A DNA stretch of 64,000 nt from Rhizobium sp. P40RR-XXII (lineage in GTDB: Bacteria > Pseudomonadota > Alphaproteobacteria > Rhizobiales > Rhizobiaceae): NCBI RefSeq assembly GCF_012641405.1, contig NZ_JABAII010000024.1, forward strand, positions 37,627-101,626, in the 5' to 3' direction. Shown here one piece after another: positions 8,054-16,914 of this stretch. Position 1 is the stretch's first letter. Each line of letters begins with the position of its first letter. The notes beneath the pieces were generated by a model, which saw only the letters and a program-made list of their open reading frames with translations, did not search any database and had not been told where the DNA came from. The translations under genes were made by a program, and so were the position numbers.

Positions 8054-8776
8054 TCAGACCTCGTGGCTTTCGTGCGCGATATCCGGCTTGCGATTCGCCT
8101 TTACCGGCGGCAGCATTGCAGCGAGTGCGACGCCTGCCAATGCACCGATGCTGACATGCCAGGGCGAGCCGACATAGCGATGGGCGATGGCTGATGCGAC
8201 TGCGCTGACGGCGACGACCGGCAGAAAGTTGTCGCGCGTGCGGAAGCCCATGACGATGCCTAGGAAATAGACCGGCAGCAGGATATCGAGACCGATGGCC
8301 TTCGGGTCGCCGATCAAGCTGCCGAGAAGGCCGCCGATCAGGCTGATCAGCACCCAGGGAACATAGATCACCGCGGCAAAGCCGATATACCAGGCGAAGC
8401 TCACGGTCTTGCCGCTCTCATGGCGCTTGATCGTCTCGGCGAATTGCGGATCGACCAGCAGGAAGAAGGTGAAGAACTTCTCCACCGCCGAAAAATGCCT
8501 GATATAGCGGGCGATCGCCGCCGAATAGAGGACGTGGCGGAAGTTCACCGCCAGGATCGACAGCACGATGAGCCAAGCCTGGACATGGTTGCCGAAGAGG
8601 TCCAGCCCGACCATCTGGCTGGCGCCGGCATAGACGGTGCCGCTCATCAGGGTCAACTCGCCGAGCGACATGCCTTGGTCGCGCGCCAACGCACCGAACA
8701 GGGCGCCGAAAGGCGCTGCGGCGAGGCCGACGGGAATGCCGCCCTTCAATCCGTCAAGAAATTCCGCGCGACTCAT
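8054..8776 (-). CDS. azlC: AzlC family ABC-like permease (branched-chain amino-acid export)
   Basis: A 240-residue inner-membrane protein, the large subunit of the AzlCD exporter. The motif GIPVGLAAAPFGALFGALA near the N-terminus and several membrane helices identify AzlC. The frame is open to 8932, but the ATG at 8776 (MSRAEFLDGLKGG) has an AAGGA element upstream and matches the normal family start. There is no adjacent Lrp/AsnC regulator, which is often seen with this pair. Confidence 0.88.
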   Translation of the reverse strand: MSRAEFLDGLKGGIPVGLAAAPFGALFGALARDQGMSLGELTLMSGTVYAGASQMVGLDLFGNHVQAWLIVLSILAVNFRHVLYSAAIARYIRHFSAVEKFFTFFLLVDPQFAETIKRHESGKTVSFAWYIGFAAVIYVPWVLISLIGGLLGSLIGDPKAIGLDILLPVYFLGIVMGFRTRDNFLPVVAVSAVASAIAHRYVGSPWHVSIGALAGVALAAMLPPVKANRKPDIAHESHEV

Positions 8777-9008
8777 GGTCCGCTCTGTCCTTCGTGGAAA
8801 AACCGGCTTTGCTCCGGATGCGGTGTCGAGGGCGCGGATCCCGCATGGGGAACGACGACGTTGCACCCTTGCGCATTTGCTTCCGCGCTGTTCAATGGCG
8901 GGACGTGTAAGCCGTGTGCGCCGGGCCAGCAATTGAATTTACTTGATGGATCAATTGATTTCTTTGATCCAGCGCTTTGAGACCGCTCACAAAATGAGAG
9001 ATGAACAG

Positions 9009-9278
9009 ATGAAGAAGATCACCTTTTCGAAGGAGGAGAAGGCAGCCATGGTCGCGCGCCTTCAGCGCTATTTCGCTGATGAACTGGACCAGACGCTCGG
9101 CTCGTTGCCCACCGAGTTCCTGCTCGATTTCTTCACCGCCGAGTTCGGGCCGTATTATTACAATCAAGGTCTTCGGGATGCCCATGCCGCATTGGTAAGC
9201 AAGATGGAAGACTTCGGTGAGGCAATCTATCTGCTGGAGAAGGAAGAGAGCGTCCATTCCCGGTCGGCGAAGCCGTAA
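9009..9278 (+). CDS. DUF2164 family protein
   Basis: A small cytosolic protein (89 residues from the chosen ATG) matching DUF2164: KKITFSKEEKAAM at the start, EFLLDFFTAEFGPYYYNQGL in the middle and an acidic end. I chose the ATG at 9009 because the domain begins right there and GAGAG lies 8-9 bases upstream; in-frame ATGs at 8946 and 8994 are alternatives. Function is unknown. It is divergent from azlC and ends 12 bp from the convergent phosphotransferase gene. Confidence 0.75.
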   Translation: MKKITFSKEEKAAMVARLQRYFADELDQTLGSLPTEFLLDFFTAEFGPYYYNQGLRDAHAALVSKMEDFGEAIYLLEKEESVHSRSAKP

Positions 9279-9290
9279 GGCGATATACGC

Positions 9291-10085
9291 TCAATCCGGT
9301 GAGTTACGGCTGATCATCTTCATAAGGTTGTCCGCTTCATCCGAAACGCCCTCGGACAATCGCGCCGCCGCGACGTAAGGAAGCCAACCCAAAATGGCGG
9401 CACGGTTTTCATCGCCGTAGGCATCGAGGTAGGCCGCCGCCAGGCCGTTGTCATAGGAATGTATAAGAACATAGCTCCGGCAGACATCGGCAAAGGGATC
9501 TCCGCAGCAAGCATCGAGCCAATCGATCACGGTTACCCGCTCGAGCGATCCGAGCACATTCCACGGATGAAAATCGCCATGGCAAAGCCTGTCGCCATCC
9601 GGCAAGCGATGAAGCCTAAACAAGAGATGCTGTCGCTGGGCTTCGTTCAATTGCACGGCGCGCTCAATGTCACGATGCAAGCGCGATTTCAGAGCAGGAA
9701 GACCAACCCCGCTGTGTTCATGGATTTTTCGATGCGTAGCTGCCAAAACATTCAGATGGGCTAGTGCCTGCAATGGCTTTTGGGCGATCGCGTCACCAAA
9801 GGTTCGGCCCTCGACGCGTGTCATGACCAAGCCCCAGCGACCTTCAAACTCGCCAACACTTCGGACTCTTGGAGCATTGACTTCCAAGTTCTCCAGGATT
9901 GCGAGGGTCGCCGCTTCCCGAAAAGCCGCGGCCTTCGATGCGTCGACCTTCCATAATTTCAGGACCAGCTCGCCGTATTCATAGACTTCCGCCTCCTTGC
10001 CGGCCCCAAGGAGGCTTCCACGTTCGCTGGAGATCATCGCGCTAACCTCGTTCAGATCGTTGCCCGAAGGCATTCTATCGAACAT
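9291..10085 (-). CDS. Aminoglycoside-phosphotransferase-fold protein
   Basis: A 264-residue small-molecule kinase-like protein. It has a glycine-rich N-lobe (LLGAGKEAEVYEYG, about 25-38), the catalytic HGDFHPWN (169-176) and the metal-binding IDWLDA (187-192), so the active site looks complete. The APH family includes antibiotic, choline, homoserine and fructosamine kinases; the substrate here cannot be read. Nothing nearby suggests a resistance cassette. The start may instead be the ATG at 10037, which has a GAGG element upstream. Confidence 0.75.
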   Translation of the reverse strand: MFDRMPSGNDLNEVSAMISSERGSLLGAGKEAEVYEYGELVLKLWKVDASKAAAFREAATLAILENLEVNAPRVRSVGEFEGRWGLVMTRVEGRTFGDAIAQKPLQALAHLNVLAATHRKIHEHSGVGLPALKSRLHRDIERAVQLNEAQRQHLLFRLHRLPDGDRLCHGDFHPWNVLGSLERVTVIDWLDACCGDPFADVCRSYVLIHSYDNGLAAAYLDAYGDENRAAILGWLPYVAAARLSEGVSDEADNLMKMISRNSPD

Positions 10086-10133
10086 TCGAGCCGAAGAGCA
10101 AAACTGGCCGCGGATAAGTTGGCAGCTATTTGG

Positions 10134-10955
10134 CTACTTCTTCGGTTGAAACGTATGCTCAATAGCCGGGAAGGTGCGGGCCTTCACTTCCTCGGCATAG
10201 GCTTCCACGGCCTTTGAGACCAGGGGCGCCAGCTCCGCGAAATGCTTGACGAAGCGCGGCTTGAAATCATTGAAGAGGCCGAGCATGTCGTCGGAAACGA
10301 GGATCTGTCCGTCGCAGGCGGCCGATGCGCCGATGCCGATGGTGGGAATGGCGACGGCGGCGGTGATCTCGCGTGCGAGCGGTTCGACCGTGCCTTCGAT
10401 CACCATTGCGAAGGCACCGGCCTCGGCGACCGCCATGGCGTCGCGCCGGATCTTGTCTGCCTCCTTGTCCGAGCGGCCGAGCGAGCGATAGCCGCCGGTG
10501 GTATTCACCTGCTGCGGCATGAGCCCGACATGGCCGAAGACCGGAATGCCGCGAGAGGTGAGAAACGCCACGGTTTCGGCCATTTCCTCGCCACCCTCCA
10601 GCTTCACGCCATCGCAGCCAGTTTCCTTCAGGACGCGCGCGGCGTTGCGGAAGGCCTGCTCCTTCGATTCCTGGTAGGAGCCGAAGGGGAGGTCGACGAT
10701 GACGCAGGCGTGCTTGGCACCACGCACGACGGCCTGGCCGTGGGCGATCATCATATCGAGCGTAACGCCGACGGTCGTTTCCATGCCGTAGAGCACCATG
10801 CCGAGGGAATCACCGACCAGAAGCAGGTCGCAATGCGGATCGAGCAGGCGGGCAATCGGCGTCGTATAGGCCGTCAGGCTGACGATCAGACGCGTACCCT
10901 TCATGGTTTCGATCGCAGCGGGCGTGATGCGCTTAGTGTGTCCAACGGTGCTCAT
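10134..10955 (-). CDS. panB: 3-methyl-2-oxobutanoate hydroxymethyltransferase
   Basis: A 273-residue TIM-barrel enzyme, the first committed step of pantothenate synthesis: it transfers a hydroxymethyl group from methylene-tetrahydrofolate to alpha-ketoisovalerate, giving ketopantoate. Typical motifs VGDSLGMVLYG, DLPFGSYQES and GVKLEGG are present, including the Mg-binding acidic residues. The start is the ATG at 10955 (MSTVGHTKR), one base after the panC stop, although the frame is open further upstream. It forms a two-gene panC-panB operon. Its substrate comes from the valine pathway, whose first enzyme (ilvIH) is encoded later in the window. Confidence 0.96.
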   Translation of the reverse strand: MSTVGHTKRITPAAIETMKGTRLIVSLTAYTTPIARLLDPHCDLLLVGDSLGMVLYGMETTVGVTLDMMIAHGQAVVRGAKHACVIVDLPFGSYQESKEQAFRNAARVLKETGCDGVKLEGGEEMAETVAFLTSRGIPVFGHVGLMPQQVNTTGGYRSLGRSDKEADKIRRDAMAVAEAGAFAMVIEGTVEPLAREITAAVAIPTIGIGASAACDGQILVSDDMLGLFNDFKPRFVKHFAELAPLVSKAVEAYAEEVKARTFPAIEHTFQPKK

Positions 10956-10956
10956 C

Positions 10957-11832
10957 TCAGGCGGCCTTTTCGTTGTTTGATGGCTTGCGGCCGATGACCT
11001 GGTTGTCAAGCAGGCGAGTGGTGCCGATGCGTACGAAAAGCGCGATCAGAATGGGCCGGCCCTGCAAGCTCGTCAGCGGCTCCAGCGTATCGGGATCACG
11101 AACGGCGGCGACTTCCGCTGTTGCCAGCGGCTCCTTTTCGATGAAAGTGCGCAGGGCCTCCTCGAGGGCGGCGGGATCGTCCGCGCCGAGATCGTAGAGC
11201 CGCTCGGCTTCCGCCAGCGTCTTCGGCACGATAACGGCGGCTGCGCGCTCCTCTTTCGAGAGATAGACGTTGCGCGAGGAGAGAGCCAGCCCATCCATAT
11301 CGCGAACGGTCGGCACCGGCACGACACGAACGGGCTGCGCGAGGTCCTCGACCATGCGGCGGATAATCGCCACCTGCTGATAGTCCTTCTCGCCGAAATA
11401 GGCGCTGTCGGGCTGGACGATATTGAAGAGCTTGGTGACGACCGTGGCAACACCGGCGAAATGGCCGGGGCGAACCGCGCCCTCCAGTTCCGCCCCAAGC
11501 TTCGGCACGTCGACGACGGTCTCCATCGGGCGCGGATACATGTCGGCGACAGCGGGTGCGAAGAGGAAATCGACGCCGGCGTCGCGTAGCATCGCGCCGT
11601 CGTGCTCGATATCGCGCGGATATTTCGCCAGATCCTCATTGGCGCCGAACTGCAGCGGATTGACGAAGATGGAGGTAACGACGATGCCGTTCTCGGCCCT
11701 GGCGCGGGAGACCAGTTCCATGTGGCCGGCATGCAGGTAGCCCATTGTGGGAACCAGGCCGATGCGCCTGCCAGCCGCGCGATGTTCGCCGAGCCGTTCC
11801 CGCAGGGCGGCTATCGTATTGATGGTCTCCAT
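10957..11832 (-). CDS. panC: Pantothenate synthetase (pantoate-beta-alanine ligase)
   Basis: A 291-residue cytosolic ATP-dependent ligase joining pantoate and beta-alanine through a pantoyl-adenylate. The HIGH-type nucleotide site PTMGYLHAGH is at residues 28-37, GEKD at 147-150 and the KMSKS-like SSRN near 186. The frame is open for another 45 codons upstream, but METINTIAALRE at 11832 is the family start. First gene of the panCB operon, with a 1-bp gap to panB. No panD is visible. Confidence 0.96.
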   Translation of the reverse strand: METINTIAALRERLGEHRAAGRRIGLVPTMGYLHAGHMELVSRARAENGIVVTSIFVNPLQFGANEDLAKYPRDIEHDGAMLRDAGVDFLFAPAVADMYPRPMETVVDVPKLGAELEGAVRPGHFAGVATVVTKLFNIVQPDSAYFGEKDYQQVAIIRRMVEDLAQPVRVVPVPTVRDMDGLALSSRNVYLSKEERAAAVIVPKTLAEAERLYDLGADDPAALEEALRTFIEKEPLATAEVAAVRDPDTLEPLTSLQGRPILIALFVRIGTTRLLDNQVIGRKPSNNEKAA

Positions 11833-12054
11833 GATGCTCCTCCCCGGACGCGCCGCCCGGTGCATGTCCGTCTTTCGTCTTTTAATTTTGGCGGCTCTTC
11901 TAACGTGTGCGGTGCAAAAAGGCAATTCAAGGCCGCTGGCCCTGCCTGCGCCGGTTCGGCCGTCCACCGGCGATAGTTACTTTTCGGGCTGGTACGATAA
12001 CTATCCTTTCGAAGGATTAGCGGTTTCCTCAATCTTTTGCTGTTAGCTGCCTGA

Positions 12055-13452
12055 ATGGCGAAGATCGTGGCATTGGCTGCATATTTCTATCAGGCGGCGG
12101 TGGCTTTTGGGCTGCTGATCGCTGTCGCGCATTTGCTGGCTCCGGCGGATTACGCAGCCTATTCGCTGTTCATCTCGATCAGCCAGTTCGCGGCGATTTT
12201 CTGTTTCGAATGGGTTCGCTTTGCTTGCAGCCGTTTCTATCCGGGGCAGGGTCCTGGAAGTGAAGCGCTGGAGCGAAAGGCACTCACGATGGAGTTTGCG
12301 GCGTGCTCGGCAATTTGCCTGATTGCCGCGTCCGCTTCGATCTTCTTTTCTGTTTCGGCGGAGATTGCCGTGCTCGGCGGCTTGGTCGCGATCTTCCAGG
12401 GCGGCAGCGACCTGCATCTCACCATGTTGCGCTTTCGTCAGGAGTTTCGTGTTTTCTCGCGGCTGCAGGGTTCACGCGCCACCATTCTCGCAGCCGGCAC
12501 GCTCGCGGGTGCTGCCGTTGCCCCCAATTTCACTTGCACCGTCATAGGTCTGATGGCCGGTTATATCGCTTACGGTTTATTGGCTGTGTTTCTGACCCGT
12601 GACAGCCTGCGCGAGGCGGCACCCTTCGAGCCGTCGTTGATCCGCAAGCACTTCGTTTATGGCAGCGTTGCCGCCAGCGCCTCCGTTATCGGCATGCTGA
12701 CGCCGCTGGGATTGAAATCCATCCTCACGGCCACATTGGGAGCGGGGGCCGCCGCCGGTGCGCTGCTGGCGCTCGACCTGCTGCAACGGCCCTTCGTGCT
12801 GATCGTCTCCGCCCTGCAGGCCATTCAATATCCCGATGTCGTCACGACCTATGATCGCGACGGGGCGACGCCTGTTTTTGCCAAGCAGCTTGGGGAATAT
12901 TACTCGCTGCTGACCGGCCTTACACTCATGACGGCTGCCGGTATCTTCGCGTTGCTGCAGCCGGTCGGCCAATTGGTGATCGCCGCCGGTTTGCGCAACG
13001 AATTTCTTGCCGTTGCCCCCTTCGTCATCGGTCTTGCGACATGCCGCGCCCTGACCGCCAACATGATGCCGACGCCGGCGCATCTGCAGCATCGGCTGCT
13101 GACGATCTTCCTGCTCGCAGCGCTGGATTGCGTATTGCTGAACGCCGGCACGCTTATCGGCGGTTACCTCGGCTCTTTCGGCGATGCTGCTCTTATGGCC
13201 GGTGGCATGATCGGCGCGCTCTGCGCCACGGCGATCGGCGTCAAGGTGATGATGTCCCTTGCCTTCGATTTCGTCTGGCCGCCGGTGGTCTTCTCCGCCA
13301 TTGGTCTTGCGGTGCCGGTACTGGCGACGACCGGTTTCGGCTGTTCGCTCTGGATATCGGTGGCGGTCGGTGTCGCCGGCGGCGCGCTCTTTTGCCTGCT
13401 TGGCCTCTATAGCTACTTCGTCACCATGTTCCGGCCGCAGGCCCGATCGTGA
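12055..13452 (+). CDS. Wzx-like polysaccharide flippase (MOP superfamily)
   Basis: A 465-residue, very hydrophobic protein with about 12 predicted membrane helices. It resembles O-antigen/exopolysaccharide translocases that flip lipid-linked sugar units across the inner membrane. It has no signal peptide and begins directly with a helix (KIVALAAYFYQAAVAFGLL). It lies tail-to-tail with a GT4 glycosyltransferase 6 bp away, which supports a role in a surface polysaccharide, but no polymerase or further sugar genes are present. Family assignment is by topology and weak similarity. Confidence 0.65.
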   Translation: MAKIVALAAYFYQAAVAFGLLIAVAHLLAPADYAAYSLFISISQFAAIFCFEWVRFACSRFYPGQGPGSEALERKALTMEFAACSAICLIAASASIFFSVSAEIAVLGGLVAIFQGGSDLHLTMLRFRQEFRVFSRLQGSRATILAAGTLAGAAVAPNFTCTVIGLMAGYIAYGLLAVFLTRDSLREAAPFEPSLIRKHFVYGSVAASASVIGMLTPLGLKSILTATLGAGAAAGALLALDLLQRPFVLIVSALQAIQYPDVVTTYDRDGATPVFAKQLGEYYSLLTGLTLMTAAGIFALLQPVGQLVIAAGLRNEFLAVAPFVIGLATCRALTANMMPTPAHLQHRLLTIFLLAALDCVLLNAGTLIGGYLGSFGDAALMAGGMIGALCATAIGVKVMMSLAFDFVWPPVVFSAIGLAVPVLATTGFGCSLWISVAVGVAGGALFCLLGLYSYFVTMFRPQARS

Positions 13453-13458
13453 AGTCTC

Positions 13459-14544
13459 TCAGAGATCTTCGAGAATAGAGAGCACGCGGTCGGCGCTGCC
13501 GTCCCAGGAGAAACGCGTGACGTTCTCGTGGCCACGCCGCCGCAGATCCTGGCGTAGCCCGTCGTCCGTTGCGATCCTTCGCATGGCGGTGATGAGTTCA
13601 TCCTGTTGGAAAGGGTCGAAATAGAGCGCGGCATCGCCCGACGCCTCGCGCACGGCGGGGATATCGGCCGCGAGCACCGGACAGCCCTGCGTCATCGCTT
13701 CCAGGGGCGGGATGCCGAAGCCTTCATAAAGGCTCGGGAAGACGAAGGCGGTGGCATGTCGCTCCAGCGCGGCGATTTCCGCATCCGTAAGCCTGCCGGG
13801 AAAGAGCAAGCTGTCGTTCGATTGCTGGCCTTCCGATTTGAAGACGGTCGGCGCGGAGCCGCCGACGACCACGAGCTTCTGGTTGTCATCCTTGAGCGCC
13901 TTGAAAGCGCGGATGGCGAAATCGAGGTTCTTGTTCGGCTTCATCGTTCCCACAAGCAGGAAGAAGCCGTTCGTCTTCAGGTCAAGCCGGTGCATCACGG
14001 CGTTGTCCGGCTCGATGGCGGCGAAGTGATCGACGGCATTGTAGACGACGTCGATGCCGGCCGAGGGAACCCGGAACACCGAGGCCAGTTCCTGTCGCGA
14101 GAATTCGGAGACGGTGCCGATCTTGGCGGTGCGCGTCAGCACCGTGCCAAGCGCACCGTGCAGCAGGCGGTAGCTGCGCTTGAAGGATTGCGGATGGCGG
14201 AAGATCGTCACGTCGTGGATGACGACCGCCTGGCGGCGATGCAGCAGCGGGCCGCTGCCGCCGAAGCCGATAAGCCGGCTGCCGCGCGAGCGCGAAAGCA
14301 ACGATGTTTGCTCCCAGACGTGACCGGGACCGGAACCGAAACTATCGATTTCGATGGTGGAGAGCCTTATATCGATGGGTGTATTGCGTGGTACGGCCAG
14401 ACGCCAGCGCGCGCCTTTCAGCGAGGCGGGCAGGGCGCCTGAGGAGATCTTGCGGTCGAGCGCCAGGGTGAGCTCGCGCGCGAAGCGCTGCACGCCCGAC
14501 AAGGACTGGCCAAGGAAACGCCCATTGATGACAATCGACTGCAC
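13459..14544 (-). CDS. GT4 family glycosyltransferase
   Basis: A 361-residue GT-B glycosyltransferase. The N-terminal half starts INGRFLGQSLSGVQRFARE, a form found in mannosyl/rhamnosyl-type GT4 enzymes. The C-terminal half holds the donor-binding VFPSLYEGFGIPPLEAMTQG near residue 265, with the conserved E-x7-E pair. It should act at the cytosolic face of the inner membrane on a lipid-linked acceptor. It converges with the Wzx-like flippase gene. Donor and acceptor sugars are unknown. Confidence 0.88.
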   Translation of the reverse strand: MQSIVINGRFLGQSLSGVQRFARELTLALDRKISSGALPASLKGARWRLAVPRNTPIDIRLSTIEIDSFGSGPGHVWEQTSLLSRSRGSRLIGFGGSGPLLHRRQAVVIHDVTIFRHPQSFKRSYRLLHGALGTVLTRTAKIGTVSEFSRQELASVFRVPSAGIDVVYNAVDHFAAIEPDNAVMHRLDLKTNGFFLLVGTMKPNKNLDFAIRAFKALKDDNQKLVVVGGSAPTVFKSEGQQSNDSLLFPGRLTDAEIAALERHATAFVFPSLYEGFGIPPLEAMTQGCPVLAADIPAVREASGDAALYFDPFQQDELITAMRRIATDDGLRQDLRRRGHENVTRFSWDGSADRVLSILEDL

Positions 14545-14625
14545 GCTAAGGGTCCCGATATCTTACTGATCAGGACTAGCTTGCACCATTTTGTTTAGAG
14601 AAGGTTTAGCCCGGTCGACGCGATT

Positions 14626-15249
14626 TTAGGCAAGCGCATCCTTGCTGCTGATGACCGCGACACCATGGGCTCGCATATCGTCGACCGCCGCCTTGACACC
14701 GGCCGGGTCGATGCCTCGGCTGGCATCCTCAATGAAGCGAACGGTGACGCCGGGCAGCATTTCGACGGCGTCGAGCGCCGAGAACTTCACGCAGTAATCG
14801 GTCGCCAGCCCGCAAAGATCGAGCTCCGTGACGCCCTTATTGCGCAAATAGGCGGCCAGTCCGGTAAGGGCTGTCTGATCGTTGTCACGGAAAGCGGAAT
14901 AGCTATCGACCGCGGGGTTCTGGCCCTTTTGCTGGATAAAATCGACGGCCGCGACATGGAGGCCGGGATGGAATTCGGCATCTTTAGTGTTCTGGACGCA
15001 GTGGTCGGGCCACATCATCTGCGGCTTGCCTGATAGCGTACCCATTTCGAAGGGCTTCTTGCCGGGATGGGAGGAGGCGAAGCTGCCGTGGCCAGCCGGA
15101 TGCCAGTCCTGCGAAGCGACAACCAGATCGTATTTGCGGCTGTCGATGAGCTCGTTGGCGATGGGCACCACCTGATCTCCATCCGGCACGGGGAGATTTC
15201 CGCCGGGGCAGAAGCCGTTTTGGATGTCGATGAGCAGCAGTGCTTTCAT
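14626..15249 (-). CDS. pncA: Nicotinamidase / pyrazinamidase
   Basis: A 207-residue cysteine hydrolase that converts nicotinamide to nicotinate for NAD salvage. The catalytic Asp8 (LLIDIQNGFCPGG), the metal site SQDWHPAGH (about 46-54) and the nucleophile Cys in CGLATDYCVKF (about 140) are all present. A SGKPQMMWPDHCVQ segment is typical of bacterial PncA. Monocistronic as far as can be seen; the sugar symporter lies 109 bp downstream on the opposite side of a strong hairpin and is transcribed separately, in the same direction. Confidence 0.94.
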   Translation of the reverse strand: MKALLLIDIQNGFCPGGNLPVPDGDQVVPIANELIDSRKYDLVVASQDWHPAGHGSFASSHPGKKPFEMGTLSGKPQMMWPDHCVQNTKDAEFHPGLHVAAVDFIQQKGQNPAVDSYSAFRDNDQTALTGLAAYLRNKGVTELDLCGLATDYCVKFSALDAVEMLPGVTVRFIEDASRGIDPAGVKAAVDDMRAHGVAVISSKDALA

Positions 15250-15311
15250 GAGGCCAGTCCTTCAGGTTTGTTGTGCCGCACGATGCCAAGCGGCGCGCCT
15301 CGGATCAAGCC

Positions 15312-15347
15312 CTTTGCGCTCCGCTGGAAAACCGGCGGAGCGCAAAG
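15312..15347. terminator. Strong perfect hairpin between gluP and pncA
   Basis: CTTTGCGCTCCGC (15312-15324) and GCGGAGCGCAAAG (15335-15347) are perfect 13-bp arms with a 10-nt loop. There is no clear U-run on either strand. It lies just past the end of the upstream gluP-type gene on the minus strand... that is, between the pncA start and the gluP stop, so it may protect or end the gluP transcript. Confidence 0.5.
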
Positions 15348-15358
15348 CCTAGTCAGTC

Positions 15359-16642
15359 TCAGGCCGGCTTGTGGCCCTTGAGCCCGTAGAAGGCGATATA
15401 GACGTAGCAGATGATCGGCATCAGGAAGGCGAGATGAATGCCGATGGTATCGGCGAGGCCACCCTGGATGACCGGCAGGATGGCGCCGCCGACAATGGCA
15501 AGGCACAAAATGCCCGAACCCTGGCTCGTATATTTGCCGAGGCCGTGCAGCGCCAGGCTGAAGATCGTCGGGAACATGATCGAGTTGAACAGGCCGATCG
15601 CCAGCACGGACCACATGGCGACATGGCCCGTTGTCAGCACGGTGACCACGAGCAGGATGATGACTGCAGCGGCGTTGAAGGCAAGCGCCTTGCCGTCATC
15701 GATATGACGCATGATCAGCGAGCCGATGAAGCGTCCGATCATGGCGCCGCCCCAGAAGTAAGAGACGTAGTGGGCGGCATCGGCTTCGGAGAGATGCGCG
15801 ATATCGGGCTGACTCAGGAAGTTGACGAGGAAGCTGCCGACGCTGACTTCGGCGCCGACATAGAGGAAAATGCCAACGGCGCCGAGCACGAGGTGGCGGT
15901 ACTGCCAGGCGGAACCGCCGCCGCGCATCGGCTCGACCGTTTCCTCGTCTTCGACCTCGGGCAGCTTCAACGCAGCAAAGACCGCTGCGAGCACCAGGAA
16001 GGCGGCCGCGAGGAGCAGATAGGGGAACTTGACCGCGCCGGCTTCGGCAAGCCTGATGGCATCGAGCTGTTCCGGGGTAGCGTTAGCGGCTGCAACGGTT
16101 GCGGCAGACAGGATCAGCATCGCGCCGAAGTAAGGTGCGATCGTCGTGCCGAGGGAGTTGAAGGCCTGCGTCAGGTTCAGTCGGCTGGCTGCCGTATCCG
16201 GCGGTCCCAATACGGTGACATAGGGATTTGCGGCCACCTGCAGGATTGTGATGCCGGTGGCGAGCACGAAGAGCGCGCCCAGGAAGAGCGCATAAACGCG
16301 ATAGCTGGCGGCGGGGATGAACAGGGCGCAGCCGACTGCCGCGATGGTAAGGCCGACGACGATGCCCCACTTGTAGGTGATGCGCTTCACGATCGCTCCA
16401 GCCGGCAGAGATACGATGGAGTATGCGCCGAAAAAGCAGAGCTGGATGAGCATCGCTTGAGTGTAGTTGAGCTGAAAGACGCTCTTCAGGTGCGGGACCA
16501 GAATATCGTTCAGGCAAGTGATGAAGCCCCACATGAAAAAGAGTGAGGTGAGTGCGATAAGCGCGAATTGGTAACTGCCCTGGCCTTGGCGTGCGGATGC
16601 ACGGGCGCTGGTGGGCGCAGAGCTTGTTGCTGAGCCAGCCAC
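15359..16642 (-). CDS. gluP: Sugar:H+ symporter, FucP/GluP family (MFS)
   Basis: A 427-residue, 12-helix major-facilitator protein of the fucose/glucose/galactose symporter family. The diagnostic N-terminal FFMWGFITCLNDILVPHLK and the internal VAANPYVTVLGP and SRLNLTQAFNSLGT segments match GluP. The first codon is GTG at 16642; the first 20 residues are Ala/Ser-rich and cytosolic. The 272 bp upstream hold an ATCGAT-type palindrome that may be its operator. No sugar catabolic genes are adjacent, so the precise sugar is unknown. Confidence 0.9.
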   Translation of the reverse strand: MAGSATSSAPTSARASARQGQGSYQFALIALTSLFFMWGFITCLNDILVPHLKSVFQLNYTQAMLIQLCFFGAYSIVSLPAGAIVKRITYKWGIVVGLTIAAVGCALFIPAASYRVYALFLGALFVLATGITILQVAANPYVTVLGPPDTAASRLNLTQAFNSLGTTIAPYFGAMLILSAATVAAANATPEQLDAIRLAEAGAVKFPYLLLAAAFLVLAAVFAALKLPEVEDEETVEPMRGGGSAWQYRHLVLGAVGIFLYVGAEVSVGSFLVNFLSQPDIAHLSEADAAHYVSYFWGGAMIGRFIGSLIMRHIDDGKALAFNAAAVIILLVVTVLTTGHVAMWSVLAIGLFNSIMFPTIFSLALHGLGKYTSQGSGILCLAIVGGAILPVIQGGLADTIGIHLAFLMPIICYVYIAFYGLKGHKPA

Positions 16643-16772
16643 TTTTTATCCTCGGTTCTTGTTGTTGCCAGGCTTCGAGATTCGACCCGGGCGAAAAGCC
16701 CGAACGGGCCGGAAGGACTGGCAGCGGCTTGCCGAGACGCCCGCAAGAAGCACGGAATCCCGAAGCCGCTTA

Positions 16773-16789
16773 AATCGATATAATCGATT
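16773..16789. promoter_or_regulatory. Palindrome upstream of the sugar symporter (possible operator)
   Basis: AATCGAT - ATA - ATCGATT is a perfect 7-bp inverted repeat, each arm itself containing the palindrome ATCGAT. It lies 131 bp before the GTG start of the symporter and resembles LacI/GalR-type operators. No regulator gene of that family is in the window. Confidence 0.4.
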
Positions 16790-16914
16790 GGATCATTATT
16801 GGTAGCTTGCTAGGAATGCGGATTTTGCAATGCAGCAATGCGGTTTGCAGCAAAGGCTGAAGACATCGAGCGAAGCAATTCAGCCTCCCTTACGGCGCGT
16901 CTGATCCGCAGGCA

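Noticed and set aside
9291..10085. Phosphotransferase as an antibiotic-resistance gene
   Set aside because: Codon use matches the surroundings, no mobile element is near, and the APH fold covers many metabolic kinases.
15371..16546. A 391-codon plus-strand frame across the sugar symporter
   Set aside because: Very acidic and His/Asp-rich low-complexity translation of an antisense strand; the membrane-protein reading on the other strand is clear.
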